Source: Buchnera aphidicola (Anoecia corni) (GTDB lineage Bacteria; Pseudomonadota; Gammaproteobacteria; Enterobacterales; Enterobacteriaceae). From it: 64,000 bases of DNA. Positions within the stretch are counted from its first letter, which is position 1; every line of letters starts with the position of its first letter. Location of the stretch: NCBI RefSeq assembly GCF_964056675.1, contig NZ_OZ060371.1, positions 62,001 to 126,000 of the forward strand, written 5' to 3'. Positions 18,394 through 29,401 of the stretch are shown in pieces. The notes under the pieces were generated by a model. The model ran no database searches, was not told the origin of the DNA, and worked only from the letters and a program-made list of their open reading frames with translations. The position numbers and the translations under genes are program-made.

Positions 18394-20373
18394 ATGAAAA
18401 AATTATTTTTTTTTTTAATTTTTATAATTATTTTTTTTCTATTAATGTCTACTAACTTTGGAATTAATTGTTTTTTTAAAACTATTCTTTATTATTTTCC
18501 TCAATTACATGTACAAAAAATAAACGGAAATATACATAATTTAATATTGCAAAACATAGTATATAAATCTGAACAAATAGAATTTTCAATAAAAAAAATA
18601 AATATAAATTTATCAAAAAAATTTTTTTATCATAATTATATATATATAGATCTAATCAATATAAAAGATATATTTATATACTCACAACAACACATTAGCA
18701 ATATAAACAAAAAAAATATCATTTTAAGTTTAATATATAAACTCTTATTTAAAAAGTTTGATTTTTTTTGTCCAAATATAAAACTATATCAAATTCACTA
18801 TAAAGATAAAAATCAACATATTTTTATTGACAAATGTTTCTCTGGAATAAAAAGTACAAAAAAAAGTATTACTTTTTATACGATAAAAACTAATAAAATT
18901 CAACTAAAGATAAAATCCAAAAATTTATTTAATAAAAATTCTAAATCTTTGAAATTTTTTTCAAGTAATAATATTGATTATGCTAAAAAAATATTTGAAT
19001 TAAAACTTTTTTTTATAAAAAATTTTATTTTTTCTCAATATGAAAATATATCTATTAATAATTTTAAAGAAAACTTCTTTTCTATTATAGAAAATAAGAA
19101 ATCTTTTATTTTTAGTGTAAATTTAGATCTTAAAAGAAAAAAAAACATCTATATTTTAAATAAAATAAACTTAAAGTTTTGTAATTTTTTACTAAATGGA
19201 AATGGATTTTTATTCTTAAATAAAAAAAAATTTATAGATATTTTTTTAAAAATTAACTTATATGCAAAAAAAATTATAAAAGAAAATACTATGACTATTA
19301 TGACTGGTAATATCTCGAAAAAATTATTTTTTTGTCTAAAAACAAAAGAGCACAAAAACATTGTATTTTATATAAACTTAAAAAAAAAACAAGATTTTCC
19401 TTACTGTACATGTAAAATTATTTATCTTTCAAAGAAAAAAATGAACATTAATAATAGAAAAAAAGAAATATTCAACTATTTTACTTATTTTAATTTAGAA
19501 AATGATTCATCTATTTTTAATTTATATATTAAAAATAAAAAAAATACAAATGAAAACCCGCATGATTCCATTCATAATTTAAAATTATATATTCTTTCTA
19601 TAATTAAAGATATATCACCCATACTTTTAACATTTGATAAATACTTTAAAAAAACACAAATTCCTAATAAATTTAAAAAATTTTTTAATTACTCTGTATA
19701 TAAAAAATTATTTTTTAAACAAAAACATCTATTATTTTTTTTAAATACTCATTTTTTTTTAAATAAAATTAATAATTTTTTACTTAAATTTAACTATTTA
19801 TTAAAAAAAAATAATTTAACTTCACTAGGATCTATTTTTATTTTTCATAAAAAAAATAATATATACATTCCTGGAATAAATTATTTTTTTAAAAAAAATA
19901 ATTTGTTTATTAAAGCAAATATAAATGAAAAATGTTTTATTAAAGTAAAAATTAATATTAAACATATAAATTATTTTTTTCCAAATATACTCGGATCTTT
20001 TTCTGGTTTTCAACAAATATCGTTTAAAACAAAATACTCTTATATAAAATTGTTATCTAGTTTAAATTTTTGTAATATCATTAGTCAAATATTTAAAATT
20101 AAAAAAATACATTTTAGTTCTAATTTTTTTATACAAAAGAATATAAATTTTCATATATTAATAAATTTATACAATGTCTGTACGGATAAAAACTCTAAGT
20201 TTTCAATATTAACAGAAGTAAATAAAAACGTTAATTACTATCACATTTTTTTTCAAATCATACAAAAAAAAGTAATTAATGAAATTAATATTATTAATTA
20301 TCACAAACATTTTAAATTACAATTTAATAATTTATATATAATTCTTTATCTAAAAAATAAGAAAAGCAATTAA
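18394..20373 (+). CDS. tamB: TamB-like envelope protein, strongly shortened
   Basis: TamB (old name YtfN) spans the periplasm and is implicated in outer-membrane assembly and phospholipid transport. The N-terminus fits the family: one membrane anchor (about residues 3-22), then the ILYYFPQLHVQKINGNIHN block, matching E. coli sequence before VTGGWRDL. The protein is only 659 residues (E. coli about 1259) and lacks a recognisable C-terminal DUF490 end. Composition is dominated by Lys, Asn, Ile and Phe. I see no frameshift at its end, so the shortening looks like deletion. The name is based mostly on the first 90 residues; function may be reduced. Confidence 0.7.
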   Translation: MKKLFFFLIFIIIFFLLMSTNFGINCFFKTILYYFPQLHVQKINGNIHNLILQNIVYKSEQIEFSIKKININLSKKFFYHNYIYIDLINIKDIFIYSQQHISNINKKNIILSLIYKLLFKKFDFFCPNIKLYQIHYKDKNQHIFIDKCFSGIKSTKKSITFYTIKTNKIQLKIKSKNLFNKNSKSLKFFSSNNIDYAKKIFELKLFFIKNFIFSQYENISINNFKENFFSIIENKKSFIFSVNLDLKRKKNIYILNKINLKFCNFLLNGNGFLFLNKKKFIDIFLKINLYAKKIIKENTMTIMTGNISKKLFFCLKTKEHKNIVFYINLKKKQDFPYCTCKIIYLSKKKMNINNRKKEIFNYFTYFNLENDSSIFNLYIKNKKNTNENPHDSIHNLKLYILSIIKDISPILLTFDKYFKKTQIPNKFKKFFNYSVYKKLFFKQKHLLFFLNTHFFLNKINNFLLKFNYLLKKNNLTSLGSIFIFHKKNNIYIPGINYFFKKNNLFIKANINEKCFIKVKINIKHINYFFPNILGSFSGFQQISFKTKYSYIKLLSSLNFCNIISQIFKIKKIHFSSNFFIQKNINFHILINLYNVCTDKNSKFSILTEVNKNVNYYHIFFQIIQKKVINEINIINYHKHFKLQFNNLYIILYLKNKKSN

Positions 20374-20475
20374 ATTTGCATAAATAATAGTATATATATA
20401 TAAAACATATATATAAAAAGAAATCTATTTTCTTTAAGTCATCTAAATAAAAAAAATGATTCCTATATAACTAAA

Positions 20476-21015
20476 CTATTTTTTTTTAACATTATTAAAT
20501 CTAATAATAGAAGAAATAATTTCTTTCTCCGCTTCAGTACAATCACTCCACCCAACTATTTTAGTCCATTTTTCTCCTTCTAGATCTTTATAATGTAAGA
20601 AAAAATGTTCTATTTGCTTTATTAATAAATCAGGTAAATCCTTTATTTCTTGAACATGATTATATTCCGATGATACAGTATTATGTGGAACAGCTATAAT
20701 TTTTCTATCAATTCCTGATTCATCTCGCATATTTAACATACCTATAGTTCTTGCTCTAATTATAGATTTAGAAATTAAAGGATAAGGAGTAGGAATTAAA
20801 ACATCTAAAGGATCACCATCTAATGATAAAGATTTATTAATGTATCCATAATTACAAGGATAAAACATAGTAGTGGGAATTAATCTATCAACATACAAAC
20901 AATTTGATTTTTTATCAATTTCATACTTTACTGGAAAAGAACGCAACGGAATTTCAATAATGACGTATATATCTTGTGGAACATTTTTTCCTGCAGTAAC
21001 ATTTTTAATACTCAT
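20476..21015 (-). CDS. ppa: Inorganic pyrophosphatase
   Basis: Hydrolyses pyrophosphate released by biosynthetic reactions. It has 179 residues (E. coli 176). The metal-binding signature DGDPLDVLIPTPYPL is intact, with upstream YPCNYGYI and the C-terminal HFFLHYKDLEGEKW. Convergent with tamB, divergent from tldE. Confidence 0.97.
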   Translation of the reverse strand: MSIKNVTAGKNVPQDIYVIIEIPLRSFPVKYEIDKKSNCLYVDRLIPTTMFYPCNYGYINKSLSLDGDPLDVLIPTPYPLISKSIIRARTIGMLNMRDESGIDRKIIAVPHNTVSSEYNHVQEIKDLPDLLIKQIEHFFLHYKDLEGEKWTKIVGWSDCTEAEKEIISSIIRFNNVKKK

Positions 21016-21217
21016 AAACTTCCTTCAACTAATTGTGTGTAATAAATAATAATTTATTTGTTTTTTTTAAAATCATCTAACATTTAAAATAAAATTGTAT
21101 GATACAATACAATGTTATGTTTAAAAACTAAATTATTACAATAATTTAGTTTTATGATCATTTTGCTTATAAAACATATTATTCCTAAATCTAAAATTAT
21201 AAAAAAAAGAATACAAT

Positions 21218-22564
21218 ATGTATCGTCTTGAAAGAATATTAAAAAAAGAAAAACGACTAAAATTAAAAATGAAAAAAATACTAGAATACACTAGTAAAAA
21301 ACCATTATTAATTGAATCATATATTGACCATACTTTTGGTTATAATGTTTTAGTAAGAAATCAAAATATAGAAATAATAGAATTTAATCAGGATTCTATT
21401 TTTAATATTAACGTATATTCTAATCAAAAAAAGGGTTCTTCATCTTCTTCTGATTTATCTTATCTGTCTATGAAAAACACCTTTAAATCTGCATGTAATA
21501 TTGCAAAAAACAGCTTTATAGATAGATATAATCAACTGCCTGAAAAAAAATTATTAGTAACTAATCCAAAAAATTTATTTCTTCTACATGTAGATAATAT
21601 AACAATAAATCAAGCTATTAATTTAGTAATAAATACTGAAAAAATATCTCTAAACTATGACAAAAAAATAGTAAATAGCGAAGGAGCAAATTTTTTTTAT
21701 TCAATTACTATTAAAATAATAGGTAATAGTTTAGGTTTATTATCATCATACTGTTCTTCTCTATATTCTTTATCCAATGGAATTATAGCTAAAAATAATG
21801 ATGGAATGCAAAGAGATTATTCTTATTCTATAAATAGAAACTTTAAAAAACTTAAAGGACCAAATTGGATAGGAAAAAAATCAGCAAAATATGCTATACG
21901 TCGACTATCTCCTCAAAAAATTCAAACTACTTTTTTACCAATCATATTATCTTCAAACATTTCTAAGAGTTTATTTTTTCATTTAGCTGAATCTATTTCA
22001 GGTATTAATATATATAATAAATCTTCTTTTTTGCTGAATTCATTAAATAAAAAAATTCTTCCTGATTGGTGTTCAATATTAGAGGATCCTAATATATTAG
22101 GAGGTCTTGGATCAAAACCTTTTGACGCTGAAGGTGTTAAAACGAAACGAAAATTTATCGTAGAAAAAGGAATATTAAAAACATGGATTTTAAATAACTA
22201 CTCTTCTAATAGACTTAATTTAAAAAATACAGGAAACTCTGGAGGAATACACAATTGGATTATAATCAATAACAATAGATCATATTCTTTTAAAAATTTG
22301 TTAAAAATCATGAATACTGGTTTACTAATAACAGAATTATTAGGAAATGGAATAGATTTAATTACTGGAAACTATTCTAGAGGAGCTGTTGGTTTTTACG
22401 TAAAAAATGGGAACATTCAATTTCCTGTGGATGGAATTACTATATCCGGAAATTTAAAAAAAATATTTAATAATATTAAATATATTTCTACTGACATAAA
22501 TGTTAATTCTAAAATACACTGTGGTTCACTTTTAATAGAAAAAATTCATATTTCAGGAATATAA
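21218..22564 (+). CDS. tldE: TldE/PmbA, metalloprotease subunit
   Basis: PmbA (TldE) partners with TldD in a protease that degrades unfolded peptides and matures some antibiotics in E. coli. It has 448 residues (E. coli 450). Conserved segments run throughout: YSNQKKGSSSSSDLS, VNSEGANF, RDYSYSINR, FDAEGVKTKR, GGIHNW, TELLGNGIDLITGNYSRGA. The TldE subunit lacks the zinc-binding HExxxH found in TldD, and none is seen here. The start ATG is followed by a short lysine-rich segment. Confidence 0.93.
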   Translation: MYRLERILKKEKRLKLKMKKILEYTSKKPLLIESYIDHTFGYNVLVRNQNIEIIEFNQDSIFNINVYSNQKKGSSSSSDLSYLSMKNTFKSACNIAKNSFIDRYNQLPEKKLLVTNPKNLFLLHVDNITINQAINLVINTEKISLNYDKKIVNSEGANFFYSITIKIIGNSLGLLSSYCSSLYSLSNGIIAKNNDGMQRDYSYSINRNFKKLKGPNWIGKKSAKYAIRRLSPQKIQTTFLPIILSSNISKSLFFHLAESISGINIYNKSSFLLNSLNKKILPDWCSILEDPNILGGLGSKPFDAEGVKTKRKFIVEKGILKTWILNNYSSNRLNLKNTGNSGGIHNWIIINNNRSYSFKNLLKIMNTGLLITELLGNGIDLITGNYSRGAVGFYVKNGNIQFPVDGITISGNLKKIFNNIKYISTDINVNSKIHCGSLLIEKIHISGI

Positions 22565-22676
22565 AACAATATATTATATGTAATAATACATATGCTACAT
22601 TAAAAATATAGTATTTATATATTAATTACATTAATTATTTTTTCTAAAAAATAATATACATTAATTTTTCAGTCAT

Positions 22677-23057
22677 AAGTTAATCTATAAGCCGGGTTCT
22701 GTATTAGACAATCATTTATCTAGACTAATAATCACTTATTAGTTCAAGCAGTTTACCCAAGTTTAGCACGGATCCATGCATTAAAAAAACTATTATTTAA
22801 CTTTGCTCCAAGTAGAGTTTACATTGTCTATTATTGTTACCAACAATACGGTGTGCTCTTACCACACCTTTTCACCCTTACTTAATTTTTCGTATTAAAA
22901 TATAAGTTTTAAAAATTAAGCGGTTTCTTTTCTGTTGCACTAGTCGTGAGTTTACACTCCCCAGGCGTTACCTGGTACTTTGATCCAAAGGAGCCCGGAC
23001 TTTCCTCTCCTAAATTATTAATATTTTTATAATTAGCAGCGATTGTCTGATTAACTT
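22677..23057 (-). ncRNA. rnpB: RNase P RNA (catalytic M1 RNA)
   Basis: Ribozyme that cuts 5' leaders from pre-tRNAs. On the minus strand the universally conserved parts are clear: GAGGAAAGTCCGGGCTCC, CAGGTAACGCCTGG, AGTGCAACAGAAA, AAGGGTGAAAAGGTG, GGTAAGAGCACACC, and AGAACCCGGCTTAT near the 3' end. The ends pair as helix P1 (AAGTTAATC with GATTAACTT), which sets the limits. Length is about 381 nt (E. coli 377). It begins 12 bases after the rsmI stop. Confidence 0.97.
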
Positions 23058-23068
23058 ATGTATTTAAA

Positions 23069-23949
23069 TTATACATTTATTTTTTTTTTTGTCATCTTTT
23101 TTCTAAAAATATATTTATATAACTTATTTTTACTTATTTTATAAAGTTTAGAAATTATTTCTATAGATTTTTTGGACGATAATTCTTCGTTGATTAAAGA
23201 ATAAGCGAATTTTATTTTTTCAGATATTTTTTCATATATTACATTTTTATATCCTTCTACAATAATCACCCACTCTCCTTTTTGCCTTAAAGATTCTTTT
23301 TTTAACCATATTAGAACATTTTTAGTAGAAGAACTGTAAATAGTCTCCCATATTTTTGTTAATTCTTTTGCAATACTTATTTTTCTATCTTCCCCAAAAA
23401 TACTCATCATATTTTTTAAACTGTCTTCAATTCTATGAGAAGATTCGTAAAAAATAATAGTTCTTTCTTCTTTTTTTAACTCCTTTAATCTTTTTAATCT
23501 TTTAGTATTTTTTGAAGATAAAAATCCTTCGTAACAAAATTTTAAAGAAGACAAACCAGATGCGCTTAAAGCTGTTATAGCAGCGCAAGGACCAGGTAAT
23601 GGAACAACTCGAATTTTTTCTTCATGACATTTTTGTATTAAATACAATCCTGGGTCACTAATTAAAGGAGTACCTCCATCAGAAACAATAGCTATATTTT
23701 TTTTTTTTTTATCAAAAATATAATTTTTTTTGTTTGATTTTTTTCATTATACTTATTCATGGAAATAAACTTTCCACTAATATTAATTTTTTTTAAAAAA
23801 AAATTAGTACGTTTTATATTTTCAGCTAAAATAAAATCTACACTATTTAAAACTTCTACTCCTCTTTTTGTAAAATCTCCTAAATTGCCGATAGGAGTAG
23901 GAACTATATAAATAACTCCTAAATCTTTTTGATTAATCTGAATTCCCAT
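23069..23949 (-). CDS. rsmI: 16S rRNA 2'-O-ribose C1402 methyltransferase, split by a poly(A) frameshift
   Basis: RsmI (YraL) methylates the ribose of C1402 in the ribosomal decoding centre using S-adenosylmethionine. The first frame, from ATG 23949 (or GTG 23964), has YIVPTPIGNLGD and ends after an A14 tract (coding strand; 23697-23710). The second frame carries SDGGTPLISDPG, PLPGPCAAITALSASGL and IFYESSHR. One extra A gives LIKKKKNIAIVSDGGTPL, aligning directly with E. coli KLQEGQNIALVSDAGTPL. The restored length is about 293 residues (E. coli 286). As written in DNA, the product would be about 85 residues. Confidence 0.9.
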
Positions 23950-24362
23950 TATTGAGTCTCTCACACTATATTATTAATATTTTTTAAATAAATATTATTT
24001 ATATAAAAAATTTTAGTTCTAAAAATTATAAATAATGTTTATTATTAAATAATAATTAATTTGTATTTAAACCAACAAATTTAAATATAAAATAACTTAT
24101 GCAATATACGTGTTTAATTTTGTAAAATTTAAGTTGCTAATTTAATATTTTTCGATAATAATTGATTTGTTTTATTTGCACATATATAAATATAAAAATA
24201 TTTTTCACAAAAAACTATTTCTATTTATAAAAATAAAATTAAATTTTTTTGTATTAGTAGTCACATATCTAATAAACTTTTTTTGCAAAAACAATTTCTT
24301 ATCTATAAATTATTCATATACATATATATTATCATAAAACACATGAAAAGGATGATTTGCAT
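23950..24362. other. Non-coding gap between divergent rsmI and fabB
   Basis: About 400 bases of A+T-rich sequence without a credible gene. It must contain the rsmI and fabB promoters. AAGGA just before the fabB ATG is the only clear signal. Confidence 0.5.
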
Positions 24363-25575
24363 ATGAAAAGAGTAGTGATAACAGGTATGGGAATACTATC
24401 TAGTATCGGAAATAACGAAAAAAATATTCTTAATTGCTTATTTAATGGAATATCAGGAATTACTTTTTCAAAAGAAATGAAAAACCATAAGATACGAAGC
24501 CATGTTTGGGGAAATATTAAATTAAATGATTATAGCTTTATAGATAAAAAAAAAATAAAATTTATGAATATTGCCTCTATTTATAGTTATTTAGCTATGA
24601 AAAAAGCGATTTCAGATAGCTCTTTATCTAAAAAAATATATCAAAAAAATCCTGAAGTAGGAATAATTGTTGGATCTGGATTAGGATCTCCAACACATTT
24701 AAATGCTATTTTTAATAAAAAAAAAAATTTTAATTGACCCTTATACTATCAGTAGAATACAATCATCCAGTTTATCTTCTTGTTTATCTACTTTTTTTAA
24801 AATCCAAGGAACTAGCTATTCCATTAGTTCTGCTTGTACTACTTCTGCTCATTGTATCGGTCATGCTTTTGAATTAATTCAATCAGGAAAACAAAAAATA
24901 ATTTTTGCTGGTGGAGGAGAAGAAATAACATTAGAATCTTCGTTATTATTCAATTCTTTAAGAATATTGTCTACTAAATTTAACAATTTTCCAAAAAAAG
25001 CTTCCAGGCCTTATGATGTAAATCGAGATGGATTTGTAATATCAGGAGGTTCCGGAATTATTATTGTAGAAGAATTAGAACATGCTATTTATAGAAAAGC
25101 TAAAATATATGCTGAAATTGTTGGATATGGAACAACGTCTGATGGATCCAACATGTTTCTTCCTTCAGGAAAAGGTTCTATTAAATCTATGATGTTAGCT
25201 ATGAAAAACATTCAAAAATTAGACATTGATTACATAAATACACATGGAACTTCTACAAAAATAGGCGATCTAAAAGAACTAAAATCTATTCGTAAAATAT
25301 TTCATTATAAAAACAATTCTCCTTTTATTTCTTCTACAAAATCTATCACTGGTCACTCTTTAGGCGTTTCTGGCGTTCACGAAATAATATATAGTATATT
25401 AATGCTAAAATACAACTTTATTGCCCCTAGTATTAATATTGAAGATTTAGATCCTTTAGCTAAAAACTTAAATATTACTAAAAATACTATTGAAAAAAAA
25501 ATGAATATGATAATGTCTAATACATTAGGATTCGGCGGAACTAACGTATCTTTAATTATTAAAAAATATAAATAA
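24363..25575 (+). CDS. fabB: 3-oxoacyl-ACP synthase I, split by a poly(A) frameshift
   Basis: Condensing enzyme of fatty-acid elongation. The first frame, from ATG 24363 (AAGGA ten bases upstream), reads MKRVVITGMGILSSIGNN and stops at 24737. The second frame carries the catalytic triad: Cys in SSACTTSAHC, His in NTHGTST and His in TGHSLGVSG, and ends GFGGTNVSLIIKK. The break is an A11 tract (24717-24727). One A fewer (or two more) restores ...NKKKILIDPYTI..., giving about 403 residues (E. coli 406). This is opposite in sign to the other broken genes here. The enzyme is normally essential, so expression by slippage is likely. Confidence 0.9.
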
Positions 25576-26062
25576 ATTTATGCACAATACCTATGATACT
25601 TAAATTAATATTTAACACATAATTAAAATTATAATTTTTATGATAAAACACTAAAATTATAAAATAAATTTTATAATCTGTTATTTAACAGATACACATA
25701 TACTTTATGCTTATTAAATATTTCATTTTTTAATCACTATTTAAATACATAATTAAATTATTCTTATTAATTATTAAAAATAAAATTTACTAATTAATTT
25801 TTTTTATTAAAACTCATTTTGTATACAAAATATAATATATGAGTGTGTGTATATAATTACAAATCTTACGTCTAATTTAAATAAATAAAATATTTAATAA
25901 AAACAACTTTATTTATTATTTTAAATTTATATACTATACAAATAAAATTTATAAAATTTATATACTTTTAACTAAATTTATTTAAAAAAACACTTTTTTT
26001 ATCAATTCTAATTAATTTTAAATATAAAAACTTAACAAATTTTTTTTAAAGAGAAATGGACA
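25576..26062. other. Non-coding gap between fabB and tal
   Basis: About 490 bases of A+T-rich sequence. The only structure I see is a perfect hairpin ATCTGTTA-TT-TAACAGAT (25676-25693), possibly a fabB terminator, though no U tract follows. No gene seen. Confidence 0.5.
25676..25693 (+). terminator. Candidate terminator hairpin downstream of fabB
   Basis: ATCTGTT and AACAGAT form a perfect 7-8 bp stem about 100 bases after the fabB stop. The absence of a following U run makes this tentative. Confidence 0.3.
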
Positions 26063-27025
26063 ATGAATCAACTAAATTTATTAAAAAAAATGAGTACAAT
26101 TGTTGCTGATACAAGTGATATAGAATCTATAAAAAAATATAAACCCCAAGATGCTACTACTAATCCATCTATTATACTTAAATCAGTAAATTCTAAAAAA
26201 TATAACTATATTATCGAAAAATCTATAAAATATGCAAAAAAAAAATCTAGTATAAAACAAACTATTGCACAATTAGCTAGTGATAAAGTAGCTATTAATT
26301 TTGGAAAAGAAATTTTAAAATATATACCTGGTCGTATTTCTACCGAAATAGACGCTCGATATTCATTTAACTGTCATCTTTCAGTAAAAAAAGCAAAAGA
26401 AATAATAAATATGTATGAAGAAGAAGGTATTGAAAAATCAAAGATATTAATCAAATTAGCGGCAACATGGGAAGGTATAAAAGCAACAGAAGCTCTAGAA
26501 AAACAAGGAATTAATTGTAATTTAACCTTAATTTTTTCACTATCACAAGCTAGAGCAGCTGCTGATGTAGGAGCTTTTTTAATATCTCCTTTTGTAGGAA
26601 GAATTTATGATTGGTATATGCAAAAAAATAATATAAATCTATATAATGCAGAAAGAGATCCAGGAGTATTATCCGTTCGAAAAATCTATCAATTTTATAA
26701 AGAAAGATCTTATAAAACTATTGTTATGGCTGCTAGTTTTAGAAAAATAGAACAAATACTAGCATTGTCTGGTTGTGACTATTTAACTATATCTCCAGAA
26801 CTTTTAAAATTATTAAAAAATAATCAGCAAGATACATTAGAACAAAAATTAGAACCTATCTTTAATAAAAAATCTAAAAAATACATGCTATCTCATTCAG
26901 AATTCTTATTTGAACATAATGAAAACCCTATGGCTGTAGAAAAATTATCAGAAGGAATTAGATATTTTTCAAATGATAGAATAGAATTAGAAAAAATTAT
27001 TTATAAAAAATTAAAAAGCTTATAA
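26063..27025 (+). CDS. tal: Transaldolase
   Basis: Moves a dihydroxyacetone unit between sugar phosphates in the non-oxidative pentose phosphate pathway, helping supply erythrose 4-phosphate. It has 320 residues. The Schiff-base lysine lies in [10 protein letters not shown]; other family segments are [16 protein letters not shown] and NLTLIFS. It resembles E. coli TalA slightly more than TalB, and the tal-tkt arrangement matches E. coli talA-tktB. AGAAATGGAC precedes the ATG. Followed by tkt after 68 bases. Confidence 0.96.
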   Translation: MNQLNLLKKMSTIVADTSDIESIKKYKPQDATTNPSIILKSVNSKKYNYIIEKSIKYAKKKSSIKQTIAQLASDKVAINFGKEILKYIPGRISTEIDARYSFNCHLSVKKAKEIINMYEEEGIEKSKILIKLAATWEGIKATEALEKQGINCNLTLIFSLSQARAAADVGAFLISPFVGRIYDWYMQKNNINLYNAERDPGVLSVRKIYQFYKERSYKTIVMAASFRKIEQILALSGCDYLTISPELLKLLKNNQQDTLEQKLEPIFNKKSKKYMLSHSEFLFEHNENPMAVEKLSEGIRYFSNDRIELEKIIYKKLKSL

Positions 27026-27093
27026 AAACTACTTTTATAAAAAAAAACATTAAACAATTTGTAAATAACTTATATTTTTATTACGGATTAATT

Positions 27094-29106
27094 ATGAAAT
27101 TTAGAAAAAATTTAGCAAACGCAATTAGATTTTTAAGTATAGACGCTGTTGAAAAAGCAAAATCAGGTCACCCTGGAATGCCTATGGGAATGGCTGATAT
27201 TGCTGAAGTATTATGGAGAAATTTTATAAAACACAATCCTGAAAATCCTCAATGGGATAATCGAGATCGATTTGTTTTATCCAATGGACATGGATCTATG
27301 TTGTTGTATAGCGTACTACATCTTTCTGGATATAAATTATCTATAGATGACTTAAAAAATTTCAGACAACTGCATTCTAAAACTCCAGGACATCCTGAAA
27401 TAGGATATACTCCTGGAATAGATACTACTACTGGACCATTAGGACAAGGATTAGCTACAGCTATAGGTATGGCTATAGCTGAAAAAACTTTAAGTGCTTC
27501 CTTTAATAAATTAAACTACAATATAATCGACCATTATACATGGGTTTTTGTAGGAGATGGTTGTTTAATGGAAGGAATTTCTCATGAATCTTGTTCATTA
27601 GCAGGAACCCTAAAACTAAACAAATTAATTGTATTTTATGATAATAATGGAATTTCTATTGATGGAAATGTAAAGAAATGGTTTTCTGATGACACAAAAA
27701 AACGTTTTGAATCTTATAATTGGAACGTTATTTCAGAAATAGATGGACACGATTCTAACCAAATATTCAATGCTATACAAAAAGCTAAAAATATTAAAAA
27801 TAAACCATCTTTAATTATCTGCAATACTATTATCGGTTATGGATCTCCAAATAAGTCAGGAACTGCTGAAGTTCATGGAGCCCCCTTAGGAACAGAAGAA
27901 ATATTATTAACTAGAAAAAAATTAAACTGGAACCATCCTCCCTTTCATATTCCTAAAGATGTATATTTCCATTGGAATTTTAAAGAAAAAGGAAAACAAT
28001 TAGAATCTAATTGGAACAAATTATTTCAGAAATATGAAAAAAATTATCCTAATCTAGCTCAAGAATACAAACGCAGAATGAGTCAAATTTTACCTAATAA
28101 TTGGAACGACGAAATGAATAAAACTATTCATTTTTTAAATTCTAATAAACAAAATTTATCTACAAGACAATCTTCACAAAACATTCTAGAAAAATGCGGT
28201 AAACTATTACCTGAATTATTAGGAGGATCAGCTGATTTAGCTCCAAGTAATCTTACTAAATGGTCTAAATCTGTATCTATAACAGATAAACCAAATGGAA
28301 ATTATATTCATTATGGAGTACGCGAATTTTCAATGACTGCTATATCTAATGGAATATCGCAACACAAAGGTTTTATACCTTATTCTGCTACTTTTTTAAT
28401 ATTTATGGAATATGCAAGAAATGCTGTCCGCATGGCTGCTTTGATGAATGTAAGACATTTATTAATATATACTCATGATTCAATTGGATTAGGAGAAGAC
28501 GGTCCGACTCATCAACCAATAGAACAAATTTCTAACTTACGATCAATACCTAATATGCATGTATGGAGACCGAGTGATCAAGTAGAAACTGCTATTGCTT
28601 GGAAATTAGCCATTGAAAGAAAAAATGGACCTTCAGCTTTAATATTATCACGTCAGAATTTAATTCAACCTTCTCGTACAAGGGAACAAATAGATAATAT
28701 TTCACGAGGAGGATATATTATTTATGATTGTACCCAAACACCAGAAATTATACTTATTTCTACTGGATCTGAACTAAATATTACTTTACAAGCGTCAAAA
28801 AAATTAACTAATTTAGGATATTTTATTCGAGTAGTATCTATGCCTTGCACTAATATATTCGATAAACAAGACAAAAAATATAAAAACTATGTTTTTCCTA
28901 AACAAATAACTTCAAGAATAGCTATTGAAGCTGGAATTTCTGATTTTTGGTATAAATATGTTGGATTAAAAGGATTTGTTATTGGAATGAATTCGTTTGG
29001 AGAATCAGCACCATGTGAAAAATTATATCAACATTTTGGTATTACAGTAGAAACAATAGTTAAAAAAGCTAAAGATTTACTATTAAAAGTTGATAAATCT
29101 ACTTAA
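27094..29106 (+). CDS. tkt: Transketolase
   Basis: Thiamine-diphosphate enzyme moving two-carbon units between sugar phosphates; makes erythrose 4-phosphate for aromatic amino-acid synthesis and ribose 5-phosphate. It has 670 residues (E. coli about 665). The cofactor motif [12 protein letters not shown], the substrate-binding SGHPGMPMG and GHGSMLLYS, and [15 protein letters not shown] are intact. It follows tal, likely in the same transcript, and ends at a strong-looking hairpin (29119-29154). In E. coli the neighbour of talA is tktB. Confidence 0.97.
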   Translation: MKFRKNLANAIRFLSIDAVEKAKSGHPGMPMGMADIAEVLWRNFIKHNPENPQWDNRDRFVLSNGHGSMLLYSVLHLSGYKLSIDDLKNFRQLHSKTPGHPEIGYTPGIDTTTGPLGQGLATAIGMAIAEKTLSASFNKLNYNIIDHYTWVFVGDGCLMEGISHESCSLAGTLKLNKLIVFYDNNGISIDGNVKKWFSDDTKKRFESYNWNVISEIDGHDSNQIFNAIQKAKNIKNKPSLIICNTIIGYGSPNKSGTAEVHGAPLGTEEILLTRKKLNWNHPPFHIPKDVYFHWNFKEKGKQLESNWNKLFQKYEKNYPNLAQEYKRRMSQILPNNWNDEMNKTIHFLNSNKQNLSTRQSSQNILEKCGKLLPELLGGSADLAPSNLTKWSKSVSITDKPNGNYIHYGVREFSMTAISNGISQHKGFIPYSATFLIFMEYARNAVRMAALMNVRHLLIYTHDSIGLGEDGPTHQPIEQISNLRSIPNMHVWRPSDQVETAIAWKLAIERKNGPSALILSRQNLIQPSRTREQIDNISRGGYIIYDCTQTPEIILISTGSELNITLQASKKLTNLGYFIRVVSMPCTNIFDKQDKKYKNYVFPKQITSRIAIEAGISDFWYKYVGLKGFVIGMNSFGESAPCEKLYQHFGITVETIVKKAKDLLLKVDKST

Positions 29107-29118
29107 TAATAGTAATTA

Positions 29119-29154
29119 AGGGAGTAATTATTACTTGTGCTCCCTATTTTAATT
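29119..29154 (+). terminator. Terminator hairpin after tkt
   Basis: AGGGAG and CTCCCT pair across a loop that itself contains GTAA/TTAC, followed by ATTTTAATTTT, 13 bases after the tkt stop. The G+C-rich stem stands out in this sequence. Probable intrinsic terminator of tal-tkt. Confidence 0.7.
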
Positions 29155-29401
29155 TTATATAAAAATTTATAACTTCTTAATTCTAATCAATATTTAATAA
29201 ATTAAACATATAAATATTTTTTTGAACCGTTAACTTTAACTAACTTTTTACATAAAAAAATAATAGCTAAAATTTTTAACAATTTAAAATTCATCGATAA
29301 ACATTAAAAATATAAATTTGTATGCGTTTACTTTCTCAACTATTAATTATTTAATGCATATATTAACTATATTCACATGTTAAATTAAGAAGAAATCATA
29401 T

